Positions 55,313 to 64,000 of a stretch of 64,000 nt of DNA are shown here, piece by piece. Position numbers and translations under genes: made by a program. The DNA lies in contig NC_012873.2 in the NCBI RefSeq assembly GCF_000003195.3, positions 42,836,061 to 42,900,060 on the forward strand, read 5' to 3'. The notes beneath the pieces are model-generated. The model searched no databases and was not told where the DNA came from. It saw only the letters and a program-made list of their open reading frames with translations. This stretch comes from Sorghum bicolor (lineage: Eukaryota; Streptophyta; Magnoliopsida; Poales; Poaceae). Each line of letters begins with the position of its first letter. Positions within the stretch are counted from its first letter, which is position 1.

Positions 55313-56817
55313 TGTTGACGGTCTTTAAGTGCCAAATTCAACCATCAACTAAACATGGAAAACGATCAATATGCACCAAACACCTAGAATTAGGGTTTTA
55401 TCTGATAGAATTCCATGAGTTTTGGTGTTTGTCTATTTTTGCAGGGGGTTATCAGAAAATATGGAGAGAAGGCCCACACGTCAGGTTTACAATGAGATAA
55501 TTAAGTGTCGTGCAATTTTGCTCAACCTAGAAGAGTCCAGAAGTCACGCGAGCGAACGGGAGGCTAGACGGGGCCGGGGGCAGGGCGCCCGCCCAACCCC
55601 CTTGGGCGCCCGCCCAGCCTCAGTGGCCAATCAGGCCAGGTCACGCGGATCGTGCTCCACCGCCTCTAATCTTCAAGGAAAACCATGCGATTAAGGTCGG
55701 TTTGATCCGACGGCCCACATTCATCTGAGGGGGCTATATAAGCAAGGCCTCTCCACCCCAAGGGAGGAGGAGAAATCATTATGAGAGGAAGCCATCAAAG
55801 TTAGGGTTTAGGAAGTTCTCTCCCGCAGAGAATTAGAATTAGCTACTCCCAATTCCTTCAAGTTCTATAGGATTGATTAGATAGAATTAGAGAAGTAGAG
55901 CATTACGCTCTGGATTTCAGATCTTCATCAATAAAGATTGGTATTATTTCATATCTTTATCTACTACTTTATTCTAATTGCATTATGTCTCTATTTATTA
56001 TGTTCTTAGTTTGCTCTAGTTCTATATTTGATATAGTTATGATTGATAATGAGTTCATGTATAAGTTTGCAAAGCGCTTAGCTCTTGACTCGAGGGAGCT
56101 AAGTGGTAGATCATATGTGGGCGTGGTGCTTAGATATTACTTACCTGCAAATGTATCCTATTGGTCCGGTCGTGTGGTAGTTCGCGATGGTGACAGCTTT
56201 GTTGATTCTTATATAGTCCACCCTCCGTCAGTAGGACAAGCAGAATTTGTATTGTGGAGTAAGTCTTGCTATGTTCTGATTTACTTTAGCAATGTTCCTT
56301 ATACATGAATAAAGAATCTTTTGTGCTATATATGATCTTGTAGATGCCTAGAGTAGATTGCGACTTAGTAGATCGTAGATACTTAGAATCCATTCTCTAG
56401 CTAATCCAACGTCACCTTACATTTATGTGGAGTAGTCTATTTCTAATCGCTGTGTTATTTACCCATGAGCTTATATTTTATTATCTATATTATTATGGCT
56501 TACCCCCTGCTAAAGCAAGTGACTGTGTGACGAGTTTCTCATTAGTAATCATGTTATTGCAAGTTTATCTCTAGTCTATGCCTTGATAGATTTTACCCCT
56601 GTTTTCGCTTTCGCCGTTCTCTTAAGCAAAATATAAATAACGATACCCGGAATACTTTTCCTGGTGAAATGCTACAATGAGATATTTTATCTGTGCGCTT
56701 GCGGATAGAATAGATTATTTTCTAGAGAGCCTTCATATTTATAAATACCTTAGTACACTCTATTGTCATGCTAGGTATGACAACCTAGTATCCAAGTGGT
56801 GTTAGCAAGTGTCAACA
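55313..56817 (+). repeat. 5' LTR of the 55313 element
   Basis: 1505 bp, TGTTGACGG to GTGTCAACA. 14-mers AGGGCGCCCGCCCA (55582) and TGGGCGCCCGCCCA (55603) are 21 bp apart; TATATAAG starts at 55735, 132 bp after the second. Confidence 0.93.
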
Positions 56818-56825
56818 AGCATTTC

Positions 56826-56843
56826 TGGCGCTGTTGCCGGGGA
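56826..56843 (+). other. Primer binding site, tRNA-Asp
   Basis: TGGCGCTGTTGCCGGGGA, one change from the perfect tRNA-Asp complement, eight bases after the LTR. The same change is present in the 27814-37063 element. Confidence 0.9.
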
Positions 56844-57101
56844 ACGGTAAGGAAAGTCAAGAAGTCGGTCAAGGTTATTCACATAAAATATTAGACTAGA
56901 CTATGGAGAAATAATTGCATAAACAACTACTAAATGAGAAATCATAACAAGGCACCTCTGCTTTGGCAGGTTCACTCTGTTGTTTTTCTATGTTTATATT
57001 TTATACAGGGTATATCAGGATTGACTTTGGTACATTCAACTCTTCATCATCAGAACCAAAGCAATCAAGAAAGAAGAAGCTAGCTACCAATTGCTGAAGC
57101 T

Positions 57102-59060
57102 ATGGCACAAAAGACCTTACAAGAATTCTCTGCTCCAAGTCTTGAGAACATTCCAACTGGTCCAAGATTTGAAGTAGAAGAAGGAGCACCCGAGTTCGAG
57201 CTCAAGTCAAGCCTCATCAACTTGGTGCAAGCTACACAATTCAGTGGAAAGGCACATGAAGATGCTAGTACACACTTGTAGAATTTCTTAGAGATTGGAA
57301 GCACAATCAGCATCAACGGAGTTAACAAAGATGTCATACTGCTTTACCTTTTCCCATTCTCACTAGAAGGGAAAGCGAGGAAGTGGTTCTACACCCATCA
57401 AGATAACATCAACAACTAGACGAATTTGTCAGATGCCTTTCTAGCAAAGTTTTTCCCTATAGGCAAAACAGCTGCCTTAAGAGGAAATATTGTTAGTTTC
57501 CAACAGCAGAAGACAGAAACCATTCCAGAAGCATGGGAGCATTTTCAAGGATACATATCAGATTGTTCTCAGCATGGAATGGCCAGATGGTTACTCATGC
57601 AGACCTTCTACCATAGATTAACCCAGCAGGCTCGTGAGTGCCTAGATGCATCTACTAAGAGATCATTTTTGGAGCTTACAATTGGAAAAGCATAAACACT
57701 TTTGGATAAGATAGCCGAAAACCAAAGCTGGTTCCAAGACAAAGCTCAACAATGTCATCAAACTGAAGAAATACCCGAAGAAGTAAGTGCACTATCAACT
57801 AAGATGGAAAATTTGCTCCATTGGATTGACCAGAGGGCCAAGTTCAAAGAAGATCAAAGGGCCATTGAGACAGTATACAAATATCAACCTACTTCAAGCC
57901 AACCCAATAGCAAAGGTATGAATTCAGGTAATACTTTCAAGCAACTTTCATTAAAAGAGATAATTGCTCAAAAAACTAAAACTAATGATGAAGTCAAACA
58001 AAGGCTAGATACAAATGAATCATCTCTGAAAGATCTACACAATAAAATGGATTTTCTATTTACTACCTTTGATGAGCAAAACACTCTTAATAAAAAGGTA
58101 GAGCTTAAATTAGCAAAGCTAGCTACTGTATTGCCTGTTGCCACTAACATTGAGCAGGTAAAGAATATAACTACTAGAGGAGGGAAAGCCACCAAGGATC
58201 CCCCATATCCAAAAGAGAAGCAAAGAACATCAGCTCCAGTGCAACCAGCAGTGATAGAAGAAGAAAGCCCTATTGAAGCAGAAGATTTGCTACAACCACC
58301 AAGTACTGGAGAAATGAGGAAAGATTTCCATGACACCAACTATTTGCCATTTCCCAGAAGAAACAGAGGACTGCAGTCGGATGAGCAGTTTGGTAAGTTT
58401 GTAGATGTCATTCAAAAGTTATATGTCAACATACCTCTATTTGATGCCATACAGGTACCCACATATGCAAAGTACATTAGAGATATTCTTAACAAGAAGA
58501 GACCACTGCCCACCACTGAGGTGATCAAGCTGACAGAAGAATGTAGTGCGGCCATCCTCAACAAACCATCGAAGAAGAAGAAGGATCCAGGATGTCCCAC
58601 CATCGATTACTTGATCGGAAACCAACACTTCAATAATGCACTTTGTGATCTCGGAGCAAGCGTCAGTGTGATGCCAGCATCCGTCTACAAGAAGCTTGAA
58701 CATGCAACACTAGAACCAACATCAATGTACTTACAACTAGCAGATCAATCAGTTCGACACTCGATGGGCATCGCCGAAAACATCCCAGTCAAGACAAGAG
58801 ATTTCCTTGTGCCAGTAGACTTCGTGGTACTGGACATGAGTCCCGACTCAAAAGTGTCCATCATCCTCGGAAGGACATTTCTGAGCACCGCCAACGCCCA
58901 CATTGATGTCGGAAAAGGAGAAATCAAGTTCGGCATAAACGGACAAGAAGAACACTTCACATTCAAGCCCAGACCAGAGAGAGAATCTACAGTGAAGGAA
59001 GTTCATGAAGAAGAGCCACTGGAGACACCATCTCTGGAGGAAGGTAATTTAGAAGTTTAG
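57102..59060 (+). pseudogene. gag-protease polyprotein of the 55313 element
   Basis: One reading frame of about 652 codons starts MAQKTLQEFSAPSLENIPTG. The capsid core contains FLAKFFPIGKTAALRG and ETIPEAWEHFQGYISDCSQH. A long charged, probably coiled region follows (about 57960-58140). A single retropepsin spans about 58570-58920: ALCDLGASVSVMPASVYKKL with Asp kept, then VSIILGRTFLSTANAHIDVG. Three in-frame stops (57279, 57417 and 57693, approximate) are each one transition from a sense codon. From about 57696 the frame is open to the end. No zinc knuckle seen. Confidence 0.9.
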
Positions 59061-59554
59061 AAGATTTGGAGGTCCAGCTTGGGGGACCTAAAAATCCCAA
59101 ACCCTCGCCGGGAGGTAAATCGGTATTTATCCACATTATTTAAATTCTTGCATATTTAATTCTTGCATTTGTCATATTTATTCATAGCATTATTATAATA
59201 ATCAAAAGCCCCATATAAATAATATTTATGGTGTGTGACAACCCATATTTATTAATTATTGTGGAGGCACAAAAATATTTTCCCATGATCATTTTCAATA
59301 AGTTTTAATTCTCATAGTTTTTCCTGCATTATATTTATTTATATTAACCTTCTAGAAGCATGACCCACACCCCTTGGGTCCCACATGTCATACACCATAC
59401 CTCACACACATCTCATCACATTATTTGATCCACCAACATTTCTCCACTCACCAGACATTTTCCACCGTCCAACCACCACCCACTCAACATTATTTTGTGT
59501 AAGAGCTAGCAAAGGAGGGAGTGGAGAAACATCAGCCACAAAGGGCACCAAAGG
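59061..59554 (+). other. Noncoding spacer after gag-protease
   Basis: AT-rich, no gene; GGTCCAGCTTGGGGGACC (59072-59089) forms a short GGTCC/GGACC hairpin. It occupies the place where pol would be in a complete Athila element. Confidence 0.55.
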
Positions 59555-59613
59555 AGGGCTCCCGCCCTACTATAGAGGGCGCTCGCCCTATCCCCCCAGC
59601 CTCCTATAAAAGG
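59555..59613 (+). promoter_or_regulatory. Internal promoter with paired GC 14-mers and TATA
   Basis: AGGGCTCCCGCCCT (59555-59568) and AGGGCGCTCGCCCT (59576-59589) start 21 bp apart, then CTATAAAAGG at 59604-59613. It precedes the ORF1-like gene. The same pair is found in this element's LTR. Confidence 0.8.
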
Positions 59614-59962
59614 ACACCTCCTGCCTCCATCTTCATCACACAAGCATTCCAGAAAACCACGCAAACTTTAGTTTTCAGTTTCCAGAGAAGGAGCTCTAGT
59701 AGTGAAGTGAGAAGGAGAGTAGAGGGGAAGAGAAGAGTGGAAGAGAGGTTGGTAGTTTTTGAGTGAGAGCAAGGTCCATTTAGTAAGTAGTGATCCCACT
59801 GTCTAAAGCGGAATTAAAAGTTGCTTAGGGGGAAGTGCTGCCAAAATTAAAACTTGTCTCGGACGACTAACCCCTGGACGACTGACATCTTGGACGGCTA
59901 ACCACTAACATTTTTCTCTCACATTTCTCCATGAGTTTTTGTTTGTGTCAATTTTTCTGCAG

Positions 59963-60924
59963 GATGATGAAGAAGATGAAGAGCGCGGGCAAGGCCCTCA
60001 AGAACATGGGTACGAGGAGTTCATCCCGACTCTCCTCGCACCAATCGGAGATAAGCATCGACTCGACGCCCCGCAAGCTCCATCATATTCGTCTGGCACA
60101 CAAGTCAAGGTTCTCCTCAAGACAGGAGACCTTGGACTGAAGACCCATAGGGAGAAGGAAGTTCTCCAGCAGCTGAAGAACAGGGAGTTCATTCACACCC
60201 CCACTCTCGATCCTATCCTGCTGCAAGAAACAGGTATGGATACTGAATTTGACTTGATTTTCCAAATGGTGGGATGGACAAACTTTTGGGACATAACTGA
60301 GTTGAGTTCCCATCTTCTCACTATTGAATTTCTCTGCACTTTGCAACATTATGAGGGGGGATCGCTTTTCGGATGTTCAAACAGGACATTATGTTGTCTT
60401 GGAGAGAACTGAGTGACCATCTCGGTTTCTCTTCAAGATGCATCCTGGACATTGACTCCGACTTGCTGAATTTTGAGAGGCACCAATTCTGGAGGGAGAT
60501 TTCTAGGGATGAATATTATGTTCAAGCCCGAACCAGTGACATGGAACATCCTAGTCTCCAGATGTTCCACAAATGGCTCGGGTATAACCTTTTCCACCGT
60601 GATGATATTAGAAAAGTCAGAGTAGGAGATTTGCAACTTCTTTATGCTACTATAAATAAAACACCCACTTCACCTGTTACTCTTTTGGTTTCTCATTGGC
60701 TTAGTATACCTAGTCTTCAGGGACCTGTCGGTTGTACTTCACTCATCACTTGTCTTGCCTCTAGTCTCAATTTGCTAGAAAACTCGTCATTGGAATTCAT
60801 TGACGAGTTACGAATTTATCATGGCTATGACACATTTAGACAAGCTCAGATGCTGAAAAAAGAGGAGAACGTAATGTATATGTTGTACGATAATAAAGGC
60901 AAGATTCGGTTACCTAACCCGAAC
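59963..60924 (+). pseudogene. ATHILA ORF1-like gene, first part (continues after the CACTA element)
   Basis: The frame opens right after a splice-acceptor-like TTTTTCTGCAG (59952-59962) with DDEEDEERGQGPQEHG, so an upstream exon or leader in 59614-59950 is likely. The protein contains FQMVGWTNFWDITELSSHLL, then after a one-base shift in a G6 run (near 60360) RMFKQDIMLSWRELSDHLG, FHKWLGYNLFHRDDIRKVRV and GPVGCTSLITCLASSLNLL. It resembles the ATHILA ORF1 family, whose function is unknown. The CACTA element enters at 60924; the same frame resumes at 63752. Confidence 0.7.
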
Positions 60925-61270
60925 CACTACAAGAAACCTGCTAATCTGTGACGGATTCTTCGTGACGGATTCAAAAAACGTCACCAATATATAGTACATT
61001 ATCACTAACAATACACACTCTAGCACCGTGGATATCCAGCCCAAAACCCAAAACCTGCTTGCATATATAAAGTGTGGCAAAACCTAAATCCATCCCCTCC
61101 CAATCTCCACTGGCCGCCACCACGCACCACCATCCCCGTCTCCTGGCCATGCGTTGTCGCCCCCTACCACACCTCCCACTCGAGCGCCGCCACCCCCTAT
61201 GGTGACTCCCAACCGACGCCGCTGCCCCCATCGTGCCACCCACCCAAGCGCCACCGTCCTCAAGCCCGCC

Positions 61271-61439
61271 CCCCACATGAGCTCCACCTCCTTCGACCTC
61301 CTGCGCCGCCGGCAAAGCCCCTTGCCTCCCCACACGAGCTCCACCTCCTTCGGCATCCTGCGCTGCCGGCCAGGCCCCCTGCCCCCCACACGAGCTCCAC
61401 CTCCTTCGGCCTCCTGCGCCACCGGCCAGGCCCCCTGCG
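61271..61439 (+). repeat. Three ~56-bp tandem repeats within the CACTA element
   Basis: Units share CACGAGCTCCACCTCCTTCG followed by CCTCCTGCGC...CCGGC. A frame read through them is Pro/Ser-rich and has no recognised domain; 56 bp is not a multiple of three, so no frame repeats cleanly. Confidence 0.8.
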
Positions 61440-63389
61440 ATACCGTCCTACTCCGACTGTCCCCTACACTGCAGATCCTAGGTTGGGAATGCATTCAAGG
61501 GGGATCTCGGCGAGCCTGTGCCTATGCAGTCGGTGTCGGGTGCTGGCTAGGCCAAGGAAAGAGGCGATGGTAAGTAGTGTGCAGAAGCTGCAAGGCCAGG
61601 AGATCTGCTCCCTCCGTGACCACACCTTCGCCATGAGCGAGCACTGTGTAGTAGCGCTTCAAACATACAGCTGCAGGTTTGCCAATATTGTCTCACTGTA
61701 TCAGCTTCTATCAATTAACTGGTTCTGTAGTATGAATTTGCCAATATTGTCTCATTGTATTTTTTAATATGAATTTAGTACTTATTCGGTACTCAGAGAT
61801 TTGCCAATGCAATTATTTTTTTTGGTCATCTCATCTTTCTTATGATGTTTTGACCAACTATCTAAACTATTGAATTACCCAATAGTAGGTCAGATTTTTA
61901 GACATGTGGGAACAACTATTTTGGCAATAAAGAAGAAAGGTTACAACATTAGTTGTAGTGGGCAGCGTGGTGTTGTTATCGCAGTCAAGTTTCAACAAGG
62001 GCAGAGCTCGTAGGATGCCTTTTGTAAAGGTCAGTCATCATGTATTAAGGATCTTCGTGCTACCGTCTTGCGAGATAGTAACTATCTGAACTCTACTTTG
62101 GACAGGTCTAAAAACAATGGCCTGAATATATAAAAAGCTTTGTGTAAGGTATCAATTATCTGATTGGTCTATCTGTTTTTTTTCAGCAATAAAGACTACA
62201 AGTTTTTTTAACATATCTTAGTCGTCCCTAGTTAGTAATCTTTGCTACATACTCACCTAAGGCTACATTCTGACTATATTTCTTTTCACATATTTTTCTG
62301 CAGAAATATTTATAATCCAATATGCAAAACCTTGTTCTAGACCACTAATCCAATAGTAGAGTACAGTTGGTAAAAGAAATAGATGGTCTCAATGTCGATT
62401 CAGGCATATGCCTCATTATATCTTGTTAGCTTAGCTCCTATAAATGATCGAATTTTATTGAGAAAAATGCAAAAATGAGATCCTGTGTTACTTCGTTCAG
62501 TTGTTGGTCTAGCATTATTTCCGTTAGTAGCTAAGTATTATACAGAACACTAGAATTAGTGATTTGTCTAGTACAACTGTAGCTTTGAGTTGATTATACA
62601 CATTTTATGTAATTTAAATTTATTGTACTATTTTATATCGTTTTATTGACCTATCAAGGTACCCATGAATACAAGAGACATGTAACTTGAAGCTTTTCCA
62701 ATTAAAACTATTTATATATTTTTTTGTGCCACTTTAGATATGTAATGACATATTATGCTTCCTCAAGCTCGCGCGATGTGGGGGGGGGGCGACTAGTTTA
62801 TAGGGAATCCAGGACTCCTGCTGTATGCAGCACTTATTTTTGTCTAAACAACCTGAATGTTTGAGCTATAACTGCAAACTGGTAAATTTTTTAACTGCTA
62901 GAGGCATAATGGCTTTGTCCATGACTCGGTTTGTTCATTGTTCTATGCGCATGTTAGAAATGGGTTTGTATTTTGCATTCCTTTATTATGTGAATTATGT
63001 TGTTTTCTAACTGCTACGTTTTCATCCGTGCAGACAGGTCAAATGGAATGACTGTACTTACGTTTGTGCTGTGTTTTGCTGCAGGGTTACAAATGAAAAT
63101 AGTGCAGTTTGGAGGATGGACAATCGTGTTTTCAGCAACAAGAAAACTGCTGCAGAGCCTGAATCGTGTAGCATTACAAGACCTTGTATTTGGTTAGTAG
63201 AAACGTGAGATGTGATTAACGTGAGACTTTATATTTGATTAGTGAAACAAGTTGTCATTACGACACTTCATCCATTATATTGTATGGTGTATTTGATTAC
63301 TGGAATGGAATGAAAACATGATTTATTTGCATGTGATGCTTGTTATATTATTACGAGATTTATAAAAATCAGCAAGAATGCTGCTAGTA

Positions 63390-63472
63390 TCCACGTCAGT
63401 GTCCACATCAGCGCTGATGTCAGCGTCCACGTCATTGCTGCTTTAACATCCACGTCAGCATCCATGTCAGTA
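63390..63472 (+). repeat. CCACGTCAGC-type short repeats near the CACTA right end
   Basis: Five to six imperfect units of the form TCCACGTCAGCA, some separated by a few bases, next to the GTGACGG sub-terminal region. Each contains ACGTCA, an ACGT-core bZIP-type site. Confidence 0.7.
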
Positions 63473-63751
63473 TAAAGATGAGGTGGCTGTTTAATCTGTG
63501 ACGGTTATTTTTCGTCATAAAAAATGGGCTTGGGCTGGGTTAATTAGGCCTCGGGCTCTACCGTGACGGTTTAAAATTGTCACTGATTACGTTAATCTGT
63601 GATGGCTTCGATAAACCGTCACGGAGGACAATCCATGACGCTCAATCCATGATGGTATCTAAAACTGTCACAGATGCTATATAGTGACGGTTTTTTGGTG
63701 ATTCGTGACGAAAATTTTCCATCATGGATTATCAGGTTTCTTGTAGTGAAC

Positions 63752-64000
63752 CTTGGCCTCTATGTCGTTCAAAATTATTTGATTGAGATTGCAGTGGCAC
63801 CGGTAAACCAGAGAGCTCCACAGCGAGTGGCATCCGAAAGGATGATCACCCATCAAGAACGCACCTAGTATGGAGCTGATCCCGGGCTGGAAGAAGCAGC
63901 GCACCTGCATTATTGCAACTACAACCCCCGAGTTCTTCGGGACCCGTGGGTTCAACATGCTCAGCCGCAGGAGCCAACACAAGAGACGTGGCCAGAAGGC
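63752..64000 (+). pseudogene. ATHILA ORF1-like gene, second part, running off the right edge
   Basis: It continues the 60924 frame with LGLYVVQNYLIEIAVAPVNQ, then one in-frame TAG at 63867, and an open frame to the window end (GLEEAAHLHYCNYNPRVLRD). Seamless continuation after removing the CACTA element and one AAC copy shows that the CACTA insertion hit an existing ORF. Confidence 0.75.

Larger units (their letters stand above)
60925..63748. mobile_element. Non-autonomous CACTA (En/Spm-type) element
   Basis: 2824 bp with termini CACTACAAGAAACCTG and its inverted copy, and a 3-bp target duplication AAC (60922-60924 and 63749-63751). Sub-terminal regions carry many GTGACGG/CGTCAC motifs (60945-60990 and 63497-63715), the usual transposase-binding arrangement. 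No transposase gene is seen. The interior has a GC-rich block with its own TATA-like sequence near 61063 and open frames of about 200 codons, possibly a captured gene fragment. 61770-63370 is AT-rich with no recognisable gene. Confidence 0.93.
55313..64000 (+). mobile_element. Athila-type element with gag-protease and an ATHILA ORF1-like gene; 3' end beyond window
   Basis: 5' LTR 55313-56817, tRNA-Asp primer site, gag-protease frame, an internal promoter and a second ORF that runs off the right edge. It is interrupted by a CACTA element. No reverse transcriptase lies between protease and the second ORF, where pol would be expected, so the element looks non-autonomous. The partner LTR is not visible. 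Confidence 0.85.

Noticed and set aside
61072..61767. 231-codon Pro-rich ORF as a real gene
   Set aside because: GC-rich with minisatellite units not a multiple of three, and no recognised domain. More likely captured or random open frame.
1..64000. tRNA, rRNA, CRISPR arrays or bacterial operons
   Set aside because: None seen. tRNA-like matches are only primer-site complements next to LTRs.

Overview
This window is plant nuclear DNA, almost certainly from a grass. It has grass-type Ty3/gypsy lineages (Tat, Tekay/Del, Athila), a Mutator-like element (MULE) with a GRF-zinc-finger accessory gene, a CACTA element and Sirevirus-like LTR ends. I see no ordinary host gene, rRNA, tRNA or CRISPR array. 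It is a nested transposon block, and most junctions can be placed to the base from target-site duplications (TSDs).

Layout. The left edge (1-8618) is the 3' part of a Tat element with an intact 1077-aa pol and an antisense six-exon plant-mobile-domain (PMD) gene. It sits next to an 80-bp Sirevirus LTR end (8619-8698), which interrupts the 5' LTR of a large Tekay/Del chromovirus (8699-44649). The Tekay element is split by: (a) a MULE (12986-25456, TSD TGTATGCGAA), itself hit by a non-autonomous Athila-type element (13299-20723, TSD CACAC); (b) a minus-strand Athila element with gag and pol (27814-37063, TSD AGGAT); (c) a solo Athila-type LTR (37296-38571, TSD GCCGA). The Tekay element lies in the LTR of an older minus-strand Athila-type element (44650-about 53950), whose LTR also holds a solo Tekay-type LTR (45162-47733). 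The right edge is another plus-strand Athila-type element (55313 to beyond 64000), carrying a CACTA element (60925-63748, TSD AAC).

How the parts work together. The Athila-type elements share tRNA-Asp primer sites, related LTRs, and a U3 control module made of two GC-rich 14-mers about 21 bp apart and 131-132 bp upstream of TATA. The same 14-mer pair also precedes internal TATA boxes in front of extra ORFs in two elements. Only the 27814 element has reverse transcriptase and integrase, so the gag/protease-only elements look like its dependants. Two of those dependants carry two retropepsin domains in tandem.

Strongest leads: (1) the paired 14-mer module in LTRs and internal promoters; (2) a Tekay ORF upstream of gag whose N-terminus resembles the histone H3 tail; (3) about 70 copies of GCCGAT/ATCGGC across the Tat element; (4) tandem protease domains; (5) an internal gene with its own LTR-like promoter. 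All counts and alignments were made by eye.
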